64,000 nucleotides of DNA from Agrocybe praecox (Eukaryota > Basidiomycota > Agaricomycetes > Agaricales > Agrocybaceae): assembly GCA_964017145.1 (NCBI GenBank), contig OZ024848.1, positions 3,174,501 to 3,238,500 of the forward strand, read 5' to 3'. The position numbers and the translations under genes are program-made. Shown piece after piece: positions 33,601-44,982 of the stretch. How positions within the stretch are numbered: the stretch's first letter is position 1; each line of letters opens with the position of its first letter. The notes under the pieces were generated by a model, which was not told the DNA's origin, did not search any database, and saw only the letters and a program-made list of their open reading frames with translations.

Positions 33601-34280
33601 TTTCCGGTGGGAACAAAAATCGAGATAAATATGGAGATTTTGGATCTCGTGAAAGAAAGACAGAAACATGTAATATCAATGCGATGCAAGGCTCCTACAG
33701 AACTTTAATATTTTTTCTCACTTTCTCGTAGTCCGAAATTTTGGCTATTGTGTTTATTTTGGGCACAATTGAAAATGTGACCGAAGCTCAGAGTTTTTGA
33801 TCGTCTGAAAACAATTAATTGAATAGGTTTTCATGGTTTCAGTCACGCTGATATCTCTCTTTTTAGCTATAGTTACGGACATGCCGAAAATTCGTCTGAT
33901 ATTTGATGCATCCAATTGTTCGAAGTTATTGTTGAAAACATAAATTTTATTCCGGTTTTTGGAATGCATAGAGTCTATATTTTTGGACTACCTAGAAATT
34001 AACTAAAACTTCTATTGTTTTTTGTAATTTTGGTCTAACTGAACATTCCATTTCGATTGAGGTTTACACGGTGACAAAAATTTTGAACAAATACTTAGAT
34101 TTTAATTAGAATACATGATGTCCTAAAATTTTGATTATCCTACATGATTTATAATCGGCTTAATTTATGAACCAAAACCAGGGTTTCTCGGAAGTTTTGG
34201 GGTGACCTGAAAAGTTGAACTCCCCGGGGTGTTGTAAGGCCGCTTGATGCATAGGTGGCCTGCCCTAGTGGATCATCCAT
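30640..34280 (-). pseudogene. NACHT-domain NLR gene split by a MITE in exon 1
   Basis: Coding pieces: exon 1 34232-34280 plus 33349-33414, exon 2 31964-33271, exon 3 31695-31915, exon 4 31016-31643, exon 5 30640-30965. Dropping the element at 33415-34231 and one 3-bp duplicate joins exon 1 in frame (MDDPLGQATY.. into ..TGGQFNNITGSQYIY) and gives 864 residues. The N-terminal TGGQFNN..SQYIY motif and the GLLDKN..AFHNS segment are typical of fungal NLRs. NACHT: Walker A GAAGAGKSA, Walker B RRIIIIDGLDEC, then LLFLVASRAE and a winged-helix-like part. The C-terminal half has no clear repeats. NLRs of this type act in fungal self/non-self recognition and programmed cell death. As sequenced, exon 1 is interrupted; use of a later start would lose the N-terminal motif. 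Confidence 0.85.
33415..34231. mobile_element. MITE family A (CACTA-like), 817 bp, inside the NLR first exon
   Basis: Termini CACCTCGGGGAATTCAAC and the complement of CACCCCGGGGAGTTCAAC form inverted repeats of about 45 bp, including TTTTSAGGTCAC. A TTG triplet flanks each side (33412-33414 and 34232-34234), a 3-bp target-site duplication. CACC-type ends with a 3-bp duplication point to the CACTA/EnSpm group. The interior is AT-rich with no long frame, so the element is non-autonomous. Confidence 0.87.
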
Positions 34281-34974
34281 AGTCGTTGATGCGAAAGATG
34301 TACTGAGGAAGCACCAGGGGTGACTCGATGAGCGCGGTGTGAAAAAAACAGGTTGGTTACGAAAAGGTAAATAAATAGATTCATCGGGGTTACCACGTAT
34401 GGTATGTCCGAGCATTAAAATTGACGATGTGATAAGAGCTGACAGACGTGCCAAGACAAAATAAAGCAGGGTAGAGATGTAGTGGCAGTGGGTGAAGTAC
34501 ACTCACTGGTTGGTCACAACAAAGCAATACACATCCGAACACAATATTTCCAATGGCGGCAGCAATCCAACAGCTTCAGAGAAAACGTAGGTGGTTCGCT
34601 AAGGCGCAGGAAGTGTATTCTTGAAATCAAAGCCCGGGTGTAGCTGATATCTAAGATGGAGCCAGCGACCAAGTGTGTGCGCGGATGACGTGGTACACGC
34701 CTTGCAAATCACTCTTGTCGCAAGAAGTCCATGATAACGTTGTACATTCAAATTTCGAGTCAAGTTCTTGGAAACGGAAAACTCTAGGATGTTTGTACCA
34801 CTTCAAAATGGTTATTGAAAGAAAATGCACAACACAACATGGCAAGAGTTCGGGAATTCAAAAACGAAACCAAAACCGTAGCATGTAAGTAAGCAAGTCG
34901 CGTGACTTATGTTGAATTTGCAGTGACGCTTCGCGTCGCAAATCCCCATTCAGATCAGATTTGCTGTGGCAGTG
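34281..34974. other. Intergenic, NLR upstream region
   Basis: No gene seen. It presumably contains the promoter of the NLR gene, but no TATA box stands out. Confidence 0.4.
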
Positions 34975-35132
34975 AAATCCCTACCGGTCAGATTAGATTA
35001 GATCATATACAGTTATGTGACCACGACGCGTACATGGCGGAATCCATCCTTTGGCCACCGCCGCCATCGTGCGAGACTTCTCGACGCGCTTCCAAGCCCA
35101 GCTAAGCCTCTAGCTGCATCCTGGACTACTCC
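34975..35132 (+). mobile_element. MITE family B, copy 3 (158 bp)
   Basis: Begins TGTGGCAGTGAAATCC and ends CTGGACTACTCC, with the conserved interior GCCATCGTGCGAGACTTCTC. More diverged than copies 1 and 2, and no clear target duplication remains. Confidence 0.65.
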
Positions 35133-35218
35133 ACCGCGTGGTCGGTATTTTCCTTGCACAATGCGCCTGATAAGATATATTGATAAAGCCTGATAGTACA
35201 AGCGCCAAAAAGTTTTGC

Positions 35219-35726
35219 CCGTCGACGAAAAAATCGTGATCGTGGTTCCAAAACCTATCAGAAGCGGCAGGGTAGCCATTCCCATTTCCGTTTCCGTTTC
35301 TGTGCCTGTCGTCGCGTCGTCGTCGTTCGCGTCTAACTCTCCCTCTCACCATGCTCAGCAGTCGTCCCAGGCCTGACACGCCAATGAGGGCTTTGCCTGA
35401 GTCTCCGAAGGCTTCTGCGTCCGCTACGCAACAACAAAAACGACATCAGCAACAGCGCACTGTCCTCCCTCCGTCGTACACGATCGCGTTTCTGACAATG
35501 AGGCGTCGGATGACTCAGCTTAGACGCCCTTATTTTTCTTCAGCTCATTCTTCCTCCCCTTCTTCCGCGCATTCCGGCTCTAGGAGGAAGAGCAGGTTGG
35601 GGGTATGTGCGTGGGTCGCTGATGTGGACGAGGAAGGAGAGGTCAGAGGTGGAGGTGGATGCCATCGACAAGGGTGAGGACGATTGTGCTTCGTTGGTCG
35701 ATTATTACGCTGGGTTGGAATATTGA
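35219..35726 (+). pseudogene. Proline-rich family P, C-terminal fragment (copy 1)
   Basis: Plus-strand reading starts in VDEKIVIVVPKPIRSGRV and runs through VLPPSYTIAFL and SRRKSRLGVCAWVADVDEEG. It then needs a 1-base frameshift near 35640 to reach the conserved C-terminus EDDCASLVDYYAGLEY, stop at 35726. The same C-terminus is intact at 41780-42117. The 5' part is missing; copy 3 of MITE B lies 86 bp upstream. Function unknown. Confidence 0.55.
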
Positions 35727-37074
35727 TCATGTTGAACGTTGGGCGGGTGTTTCTTTTCTTTTCTTTATTCAGGAGGATGTGCATGTGAGTGTTTTCACTT
35801 GTGGATGATTTGGTCCGATATGAGTACCTAGGTCCCTCGATGCCCTGTTCCATCTCGTTTCGTCGATCCTATCATCGGTCATAAATCGACCTTGGCTCTC
35901 TTGGCTCTACTTTCGCTTTTGCTTTCAGTCCAGCACCACCAGTTGAAGTATACCCGACACGACGACTAGAACTCGAAGTCTTCCTCACTTTCTTTCTTTT
36001 TTATTATTGCCACCACCAGCATAGTCTCGTATGATGCCTCCTCTCGTCCTTCACCTTGATCGGTGTTCGATGGACGATACGAGTTGATGTGTCCTTGTTG
36101 TCTTTGTTGTGATGTGCGTTGTTGCTTGGCTGGCTGGAATCTCGCATCTCATGTTTGAGGATTGAAATTCGCAAATTTGATTCCTAGTGTCAATGAGGGC
36201 TTCTCGAGTTGGTTTCTTCGTATCGGGTATCATCTCCTGGTCTTCTTTTGTCTTCGTTCTTATCGGTTTTCCTTCGCACCTTTCTACCTTTTTTTTTTTG
36301 TTTTCGTCTCTTCTCTTCATTTTCCCCCCTATTATCGCATTTATGTCTCCTTGCTTTTGTTGTCATCGTCATTCTTTTTTTATCCGTGCTTTTTCCTCTT
36401 CAATCTTTTTTCACAAAAAGAAAAACCTATGCACACACATATATACTGTCTTTTTAATACCACGTCTTACCTTACGTCCTCTTCTCCACGCTCCTCCTTG
36501 GGTTCTTCTTGAACGAAGAATTCGAGTCGAGTCGAGTTGTTGGATCGATGGGCTTCTCTCAGCACTACCTCACCTCGTCATCCATCATCACCAATACTAT
36601 CACCGTCACAGCCTACTCAACGAAAGTTCTCAGAAATATATCCGGGAAGGAAATACGGGATTGGAAATTGGAAGAATTAACAGGTGATGTTCCGAGTAAA
36701 CTTTCGGACAAAATTGGAATGAGCCGACGTGTGTAACCGACGCTAACGTCGAAGATTCAAACTCCGGCTGTCTCTTCGATTATTTTATCTTATCTTATCT
36801 GTGTAAAGATATAATAAGATTCATCAAAGTTGAATCGATTACAACTCGAGAACGTGGGCTCACGGGAGTGAATATATAATACAAATAGGCGTAAAATGGA
36901 CTGCGTATACATGCAGGATAAATGTGTCTAGTAGAAGCAGGTCTAAATCCGGAATCAGGAGACCGCAATTACTGGATTTTTTGTCTTTAACATTTTGGCG
37001 CGAAATTGTAGATAAATTTATGGGAGAATCCATTGCTGCAAGTAAAGGTAGAATATCTATTAAATTAAGGTATC
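35727..37074. other. Conserved 3' flank of family P, then spacer
   Basis: The stretch to about 36285 closely matches 42118-42680, the flank of the other C-terminal copy. A minus-strand frame is open in both copies (see findings). From 36285 to 37074 there is T-rich then unremarkable spacer without a gene. Confidence 0.5.
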
Positions 37075-37247
37075 AGGGTTCTAGAGAACCTTGAGAATTA
37101 TACACGAAGAGATGTTGGCACTGGTGCGATTGAACATACATGATCGAAACATAAGGACCGTGGAAGACGTCGAGGCAGGGAAGGAACTATGGATAATACC
37201 AAATTTGAGAAAGGGGGGTTAAAACTAAGTGTATATTCCGTACGATG

Positions 37248-37431
37248 GAGCAGTCCAGGATGCAGCCGGAAGGGTAGCTGGGCTCTGAAGCGCGTCGAGC
37301 AGCCTCGCACGATGGCGGTAGTGGGCAAAGGATGATCTGATTCGGCTGTGGACGCGTCGCTGTCATACAGGCAATGGATGTAATCTAATCTAGACTACGG
37401 ATCGGGCAGTCGGTCAGAATGCACTGCCACA
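37248..37431 (-). mobile_element. MITE family B, copy 2 (184 bp) with an empty site in the duplicate
   Basis: Flanked by acgat (37243-37247) and atgat (37432-37436). The paralogous locus at 52229-52250 lacks the element. Removing the element and one 5-bp flank makes the two loci the same length. This proves insertion after the segmental duplication, or precise absence in the other copy. Confidence 0.88.
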
Positions 37432-37443
37432 ATGATATATATT

Positions 37444-38737
37444 TTAGACTTCTTGAGTAAGGTTTTGGATGTTTGTACCATCAAGAGGTACTTCTTGAAT
37501 CTCGGAGTTATTCTGATTTTGAGGACCGGCTGCAGGGGCACTAAGGATGTTATCATTTGGTTCTGAGCTCATATTGGTTGAGAACTCCTCGGTTGAATTC
37601 TTCTTTGTCAATTCGAGACGGGCAACCATGAGGGTCGGTGCAAATGCCTATCAAATTTGGTTCAGGGTGATCAAAGAGTCTCTGCAAGGTGATTCATGGG
37701 CAACTTACCGTTGTAATTAATGTAATTGTAAATGTGTATGATGCGGCATTGAAGCCAGATGCTACAGACGCCGAAAGCGTAGGTGTACTACAGACGAACG
37801 TGATGATTGCCATCATAAACGTTGAGCAGGAGTATAAGGCCGCGGACTCTATCATTATTTCAACGATTTTATTGAATTTTCTTCGAGCCTTGTGATTTCT
37901 GGTTGTTGAAGAAAAGATTTTCATGCCAATTGAAAGTGACACGATCATACTCGTTGCAGCTGTAACACACTGGGTAGTCGCATACAGGGTGTTGTACTGC
38001 TGCGCAAATTGATCTGTCTGATAGTATGGTGAGCCTAGACAAAACAGAATATTCATGAGAATTGTGGTAATGGTCATCACTGTAAAACAATATCAATGTA
38101 CAATTTGGAATTCACAGAAACACTGGAAATACCAATTTCAATAATATAAATACCCAGAAATGCAAGTGTGATGTTTTTCCGGTCACGAAAGAGGTGGTAG
38201 GAACGCCATATCTAAAATTCTTGTCAGCAAGATGGAGTAATACAGCTCATACGATATTTACCAGCAAACCATCCGCAAGAACCTGACCTAATCCGTTCAA
38301 TATTGGGGTTGTGATATATACTGCGGGGGAAGCCTGGCCGAACACGCTCAAATAAAAGATATCATATCTAGTGTTGCCCTCTCCTCCAGCAAAGGAAGTA
38401 GCTACATTGACCCATTCCGCGATCAGAATTCCAAGAGTACAACCAAACAGTCCTGCAAGAACACCAGTGACGACTCGTTGACCTGGCTGGGACCTGCGTG
38501 CTGTAGATTGATTAGCATTTCATGCCTTCTTCATGCAGTGTACCCCCACAATAAATTTGAAAGGTTATCAAATAAAATCCAATATATGTTCCTATGTATA
38601 ATTGTTCAGCTACGTTACATTCCATAAAGGAGGTACTTACCTGTAAGAAATTGCAACATCAATGTTGAATTTAAGTTACCGCTAATGAGAGATTTTTGAA
38701 ATGATATGGGGTAGATGTCATCGCCCTGGGAAGACAT
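37444..38737 (-). CDS. Multi-pass membrane protein, family M (copy 2)
   Basis: Six exons (38641-38737, 38544-38591, 38262-38500, 38154-38211, 37709-38079, 37444-37647) with consistent phases encode 338 residues. The N-terminus is MSSQGDDIYPISFQKSLIS. Hydrophobic segments include VLAGLFGCTLGILIAEW, and ILNGLGQVLADGLL, IWRSYHLFRDRKN and the MIVSLSIGMKIF and IESAALYSC helices follow. The C-terminal tail is polar. All introns have GT..AG ends. The exon pattern equals that of the 17.4-kb gene. Probably plasma-membrane or endomembrane; function unknown. Confidence 0.87.
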
Positions 38738-39150
38738 AATTCTGTAATACCCTAAGTCAAGTAGTCGCCGTCTTTAAGTACTATTACGAGCGTCTATTCT
38801 GAGAGCTTGAATCAAATTGTCATGATACACTAGCATTTACGTTGCGGATCAACGAGAGCAAGTCACCTATCATTGTTATGATCCAATCTTAGTAGATATA
38901 CAAGATCCAAGCTGTACATCAGCACGAGAATAGAGACTAATTTAAGTGGCATATGCTTCGATATCGTGACGGTATTATCCTTAAGAGACATCAGCAGATT
39001 TATTAAGTCTCATGTTGATTCCGATATCAATCGAGAAGGAACTTGAGGATCCACAACAGGCGAAGCATAATATACATCATTGATCATATTTCCACAGAGC
39101 ATTCATTAACCTGAAACAAACACAGCACATCCGAAGGGGTGGCGGCGAAG

Positions 39151-39560
39151 TTCATGTCCGTGCTATAACGGGCGCGCGTATTGGCCAGTGGGTTCAAAAG
39201 ACTGTACTTGGGGGCTCGGTGCATTCAGACAGTCTGACGGTCTGATTGCGCTCAAAGTGAGGTCAATACGAGATACTCCTCGCGAGAATGGTACATGAGA
39301 ATTCAAATTGGAATGTTTGAGGCGAGATGGCGAAGTAAGTTGGCATCCCATAGATTGCCCATAGAAGGCTGTACAGTAGCCTTTACTAGGAGGAAACGGG
39401 GATTCAGAGAGGGTATTTGCACAGACGTGTGACTGCGCACCGTGCCACTACCGCTGTGCATCCAGTGTCTTAGCTTGGTTATGAGACGATTTGAATTTCT
39501 TCGAATTCGGGAATCGGCGAGCGTCGACAGGTCGACAGTGCTCAAAGTTCTTTGTGACAA
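39151..39560. other. Spacer, no gene seen
   Basis: Between the membrane-gene duplicate and the proline-rich family array. Only a 62-codon minus-strand frame. Confidence 0.4.
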
Positions 39561-41610
39561 TCCGTGACTCCACACACCAGACGTGTCACGTTTCTGAACG
39601 AAACTTCGGTCATCAATCATACTCCTCATCGTACAAAATTCAAATCCACCGACCCACGAACCAGCGCCAGAACGAGCATGTCCACACATCCACAGGCACT
39701 CCTCCGCTCAAGTCACACTCACCCCCTTGCGAAGAACGAATCGTTACTCCTCGCGCATGCTTAAGCTGATATCACCACCAATGCTGACCCATCGGCATCG
39801 ACACAGGCGCGTGAGGAAGGACTCGGCCTCTGTCCAATGGAATGGGAACGGGAACGGGAACGTGGGCGTGGGCGGGTTGAGCCCTACGAGACCTATCGCT
39901 ATCGCTATTCCCCTCGCGAATCGGAATTGTGTGGGTGGGCATGGGCGTAGGGAGTCGCAGGAGAGGGAGAGGGAGAGGATGCCATCGCCTTTGGCTGCTG
40001 CCGCTCAGCATGTCTTACCTCCGTTGCCATCGCCATTGACTGTTATTGTTCTCCCGGGGGCAAGGGCGCAGGCCTCAGGTCCAAGTGCATGTCGTGCAGA
40101 CTTCGCCAACGCCTCGGACTGTCCCTCAGCCTCAAGAAACCACGGGGATACCGATACCAAGTCCCGGGACCAGGATCAACACCAACACGATGATCGCCAT
40201 TGTTATCTTTCTTTTTGTCTGGTGCGTCCATATTTGCCATACGAGATTGACGATATGGGTAATCTGATCTTATTCTCTTTCTCTTTCTTTCGTTCTAGTT
40301 GAAGCATCTTCCGGGTTCTGTTGACCTCAACCCACCCTTCCCGCCCCCGCCTGGATGTCGTTGGATCTCTTGCATAGAACGCGATTCAATTGATTCAATT
40401 GAAGCGAGGCCAGAGCAGACAACGCGCCCGACACGATACAGCCGACAGACAGCCTGCAGGTTACTCTAACCCACCCTACGTATTGGCCCGAACACGAGCA
40501 CGAGCACGACACGCAGCTGTATTCATATCCATACGTCCTGGAGAGCAACGCAGCCCTCCGTTCGTTCCTCAGCAGCATCGCATCTGCCACCTGCAAATGT
40601 CAGCGTACCCCGCATTATGTATCATCGATCATCCTCGACGATGATATCAGGAAAATCAACATCACCATCACCTCACAGACAGATTCCATCATCACCGAAC
40701 GCGCAAGCTCCCTACGCCCACTCTGAATTTGGCCTCTGCGCATACGGATAGTACTTCCAATCCCGGCTTTGTTTCTCCTCGGTCTGGTTCTCAATATCAA
40801 TCGCTCCATTAAAACTACCAACGACACGAAAGGGAAAGGAAGAATTACGAGCGAAAGCGGGAACGAAAACGGAATGATGCAAGTCAGCGTCAAAATAGAC
40901 TTTGACTTTGATTTCGACCTGTCCGCGATCGTCTCCGTCTCCGTCCTTTCTCCCTCGTCCTCTCCCTCTCTTACCCCCTCATCCGGCTTCTCCACCTCCT
41001 CGCCCACACCGAAAAACACGCCCACGAAGCCCTCAAACCAAAGACCGAGCAGCAGCAGGAAACGCACGCACGCTCTGCCTTCCTCCTCCTCCACTTCCTC
41101 GCGCACGCATACCCTCAAGTTCGGCGGCACACACGCAGGGGCAGGGGCAGAAGAACATCATCCCGTTCCGGAGGGGCTGTCCGGGGAGTGATTCAGAGTC
41201 CGAGTCCGGGCCGGTGGGGGCTCTTCGTCCTCATCATCGTCCACTTCCACTTTTTCCGCGACGTCTGCCTCGTCCACATCCACATCAGCGACACGCATCT
41301 CCTCTCTGCACGCATCATACTCCTCGTCGTACAAGTCCACCCACGCACAAACGCAGCACCAACACAAACACACGCACACGCATTCCTCCGCTCAAGTCAC
41401 ACCCTCGCGAAGAACAAATGGTCGCTGCTCCTCGCTCATGCTCAAGCTGGTATCAGCATCGGCGGTGCTTCACCTAGTCTTGTTAACGCTGCTGACACAC
41501 CGAAGCGCGTGAAGAAGGTCTCGGGTTCTGTCCAACGGAATGGAAGTGGGAGCGGGAGCGTGGGCGTAGGGAACTGGATGTTAGGTTTGGGGGGGAAGGT
41601 GCGGACGTAG
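39561..41610 (+). pseudogene. Proline/serine-rich family P array, decayed 5' and middle blocks
   Basis: GC-rich DNA in which short coding-like blocks recur, with counterparts at 47880-49450, 49300-50100 and 54560-56110. They include a CCAGACGTGTCACGTTTCTG block, the Ser/His-rich block before LLLAHAQAGISIGG, a GGGAACGGGAACGTGGGC block, and one encoding HVLPPSPSPS-like peptide. Two such units sit here in tandem (about 39561-40320 and 41330-41610) with different sequence between. Many long frames occur on both strands because of composition; none is continuous through the conserved blocks. I read this as decayed members of one unknown family. Confidence 0.45.
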
Positions 41611-41779
41611 AGGAAGAAGAAGAAAAGGAGGAAGAGGGAGAAGAGGATGGACCAGAGACGATCGTGGTGCATAGGGCTCTGGGGGATGTGGATGTGGATG
41701 AGATGAGAAGATCGTAGTCGAACATGCCCACGTCCAACGTCAAATCCCAGCATCCCAACTTCGAATAGGAAGCAAGAGG

Positions 41780-42117
41780 GAAAGAGGCCAATGCCAATGT
41801 GGGCTTCGCCTGAGCCTTCGCAGGTTTCTGGCTCGACCTCCGCTGTGAATGGGAAAGGAGTGCAACAACAACACCGACAACAAAAACAACAGGGGCGCCC
41901 GGTCCTCCCACCGTCGTACATGATCGCGTTTCTGATTCCGCGCATTCCGGCTCCGGTTCAGGTTCTAGAAGGAAGAGCAGCTTGGGAGTATGTGCGCGGG
42001 TCGCTGACGTGGATGAGAAAGGAGATCTGATGGAGGTGGAAATGGAGGATGTCGATGAGGATGATTGTACTTCGTTGGTTGATTATTATGCCGGGTTGGA
42101 ATATTAATCAAGTTGAA
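41780..42117 (+). pseudogene. Proline-rich family P, C-terminal fragment (copy 2)
   Basis: Carries Gln-rich sequence, VLPPSYMIAFL and then, after a frame change near 41930, SRRKSSLGVCARVADVDEKG and the C-terminus DVDEDDCTSLVDYYAGLEY with TAA at 42115-42117. This is the best-preserved C-terminus of the family. The conserved acidic tail suggests coding constraint in the past. Its flank matches that of copy 1 up to 42680. Confidence 0.55.
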
Positions 42118-42680
42118 CGTTGAACGTTGAGGAGGATGTGCATGTGAGTGTTGTCACTTGTGGATGAGTTGGTCCGATATGAGTTGGTCCGATATGATAT
42201 GATTACCTATGTCCCTCGATGCCCTCTTCCGTCTCGTCTGGTCGATCCCATCATCGATCATTAATCGACCTTGCTTCTCTTGCTTCTACTTTCTCTTTCG
42301 CTTTTACCGGCCCAGTTGAGGTATACCCGACACGACGACCAGAACTCGAAGTCTTCCTCACTTTCTTTCTTTTTTATTATTGCCAGCACCAGCGCAATCT
42401 CGTATGATGCCTCCTCTCATCCTCCACCTTGATTGGTGTTCGATGGACGATACGAGTTGATATGTCCTTGTTGTCCTTGTTGTCCCGTGCTTTGTTGCTT
42501 GGCTGGCTGGCATCTCGCATCTCATGTTTGAAGATTGAAATGCGCAAATTTGATTCCTAGTGTCAATGAGGGCTTCTCGAGTCGGTTCCTTCGAGTCGGG
42601 TATCATCCCCTTGGTTTCTTTTGTCTTCGTTGTCATCGGTTTTCCTTCGTATCTTTCTGGTTTGTTTTTTGTCACTTCAG
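42118..42680. repeat. Flank duplicated from 35727-36285
   Basis: Shares CTCGATGCCCT, CGACACGACGACCAGAACTC and CGCAAATTTGATTCC with the first copy. Homology ends sharply at about 42680, where AT-rich DNA begins. Confidence 0.65.
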
Positions 42681-42744
42681 TGAACCACAGTAAGGACCTA
42701 TTAGGTCAATTAATTTCTGATAAAAAAACAGCCTAATAGGCCCT

Positions 42745-42910
42745 TTAGAATGTTTTTATAGAAACATTTTTGTGCAAAACATTTGTTTTAAAACATTTTT
42801 GTCCTTTAAAAATGTTTTTGCACTTTGAAACATTTTAGCATATTTTAAAACATTTTACAATATAAAACATTTCTATACTTCTAAATATAAATTCAAAAAC
42901 ATTTTTAGAA
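42745..42910. repeat. AAAACATTTT-type dispersed short repeats
   Basis: The word AAAACATTTT or its complement occurs about ten times in 165 bp, in both orientations. Confidence 0.7.
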
Positions 42911-42930
42911 AAAGTGTGACAATGTCACTA

Positions 42931-43146
42931 TATCTAATCTGATGTGTGGCTATGCTATAATGTTTTATTTTACTGTGGCTATGCTTTTAATATCTTATCT
43001 GACTTGTGGCTATGTTATTAAATATCTTATCTACATTGTGGCTATGCTCTTATATCTAATCTAGTTGTGGCTATGCCTATAAATCTAATCTAGATAGTAG
43101 TTATCTTATCATATCTTATCATATCTTATCAAATGTGTGGCTGTGG
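42931..43146 (+). repeat. Tandem GTGGCTATGC repeat, 40-45 bp unit
   Basis: Seven diverged units of the form ATCTTATCTGANNTGTGGCTATGCTNTTAAT. The last includes a run of ATCTTATC. Confidence 0.7.
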
Positions 43147-43651
43147 AACATCTCATATGATTAATTGCCTAAAAGGCTACATTGTCTGATTTCTTATGTT
43201 TTGGGCGCTTTTTTCCCCCAAAAAGAAGGTGGATATAGGTTCTAGTGATTTATAATGAATTATAAGACCTTTAAAAATGCATAAATACAAAGGGAAAGGA
43301 TGGATGCACAAAAGTGCATCTGGATAATGTTCAAAAATAATGTGACCTATTTATAAATGAGTCCAAAAAGCGCACCAAGTATGTGATTTACTATATTCTG
43401 GGCGCTTTTTTACCAAATAAGCAGCTGATATAGACTCTAATGGATTTATTACTATTTATAAGATTAAAAAAAGGCCCAAAAGTATAAGATATGGGATGGA
43501 TGCAAGAATCTGTACTTGGATAATGTTCAAAATAATCTGACCTATTTATAAATTCATCAAAAAAGCGAACTTTTTTTTATACTTTTATGCATTATAAGTC
43601 TCTTTTGAGACATTTAGACTACTTTAAGAGTCTATAGGTACCTTATATAAT

Positions 43652-44118
43652 GAGAATAGTAAGTTTAATCTCTTGAAATATAGTAAAGAAGCAGAAACAT
43701 CCCAATTGGGAAATAACTTCCATATTTGGACATCAGTCAAGAGCATAGCTTTCAAGGCATATTTCATAGTATTCTTTAGGATATGATGATTCCTATAAGC
43801 CATAAGATCAATCTTATATAGTGAGAATAGTAAGTTTAATGTCTTAAAACATAATAAAAAAGTGGAAACATCCCAATTGGGAAATAACTTCCATATTTAG
43901 ACATCGGTCAAAACCATAGCCTTCAATGCATATTTCATGGTATTCTTTGGGATATGATGAGTTCTTGGACTACTGCAAGAGTATATAGTAATGATCATAA
44001 CAAGTTTAATCACTTGAAACATAGTAAAAAAGCGAAAACATCCAAATTGGGAAATAACTTCCATATTTGGACATCAGTCAAAACCATAGCTTTCATAGCA
44101 TATTTCACAGTATTCTGT
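43652..44118 (+). repeat. 169-bp tandem repeat, about 2.8 units
   Basis: Units start at 43652, 43821 and about 43990. Shared words are AACATCCCAATTGGGAAATA, ACTTCCATATTT and GCATATTTCA. The palindromic CCCAATTGGG lies in the centre of the first two units and is CCAAATTGGG in the third. Confidence 0.8.
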
Positions 44119-44691
44119 GGCTTCTATATGACAGATATGGTGTCCATGATTGTATCTTAGCTCTTGTACAGTGATAAAACCACCAATAATACAGGGAAAA
44201 GGACTGCTGGTGAGTGTCTTGTTTGAACTAGGCTTAGATATGGAATCAACATCTGTAAGATAGATACATTCAGTCTATGGTTCCTTTTAAGTAGTCATAT
44301 AGTCCAACATTGTATAAGAGCAAGATTTACATATGAAAGAAAGAAACATTTGGTATATAGCTAAGTCAGTTTACTTATGACTTGAGATACACAAAGTGAT
44401 AATTCATTATTGACGACCAAATCCATAAGCTTAGTATTCTCTCAGACTAATATGTAAAGTCTCTTGTTTGGATCAATGAGATCTTGTTGTATGTTAGTAT
44501 TGTTTTTGTTCAAACAACTTGTTTTAACTTGTATAGTCTGAGTTGACTGACTAATTGAAGATACTTAGCAATATAGACAAGTTATGTCAAACACTGTCAT
44601 TAGCAACCACATACTCAAGTATATATAGTGACAAAATACAATTGTCATTCTGATTATACATCTTAGTTTGACTGTTCTCATGAGTTATAGT

Positions 44692-44891
44692 NNNNNNNNN
44701 NNNNNNNNNNNNNNNNNNNNNNNNNNNNNNNNNNNNNNNNNNNNNNNNNNNNNNNNNNNNNNNNNNNNNNNNNNNNNNNNNNNNNNNNNNNNNNNNNNNN
44801 NNNNNNNNNNNNNNNNNNNNNNNNNNNNNNNNNNNNNNNNNNNNNNNNNNNNNNNNNNNNNNNNNNNNNNNNNNNNNNNNNNNNNNNNNNN
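44692..44891. other. Assembly gap (200 N)
   Basis: A run of exactly 200 N. Its right flank is an inverted unit of the satellite that forms the array at 45846-46890, so repeat collapse is the likely cause. Any frame that spans it is an artefact. Confidence 0.98.
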
Positions 44892-44982
44892 GCTCATTTC
44901 TGCGTCTATTGAAATATTTTTATATTACACATAGCAGAAGCACGTACTTTTAATGTAGATAAAGACACAGTTCGCTCAAATT
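44892..44982 (-). repeat. Inverted satellite unit at the gap edge
   Basis: The complement of this stretch is nearly identical to the first unit of the array at 45846-45935 (GAGCGAACTGTGTCTTTATC, TACGTGCTTCTGCT, CAATAGACGCAGAAATGAGC). Together they form an inverted repeat with arms of about 90 bp around an 860-bp spacer. Confidence 0.85.

Larger units (their letters stand above)
37075..39150. repeat. Segmental duplicate of 52075-54115
   Basis: Membrane-protein gene plus both flanks match, in the same orientation. Differences include the 184-bp MITE B present only here and about 150 bp present only in the other copy (53906-54055). Confidence 0.88.

Noticed and set aside
41442..41945. Long minus-strand frames in the GC-rich arrays (also 49220-49993)
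   Set aside because: Antisense to conserved plus-strand blocks; long frames arise from GC-rich repeats and are not preserved between copies.
44668..44934. Open frames spanning the N run on both strands
   Set aside because: They exist only because N codons contain no stops; the 200-N gap is an assembly artefact.
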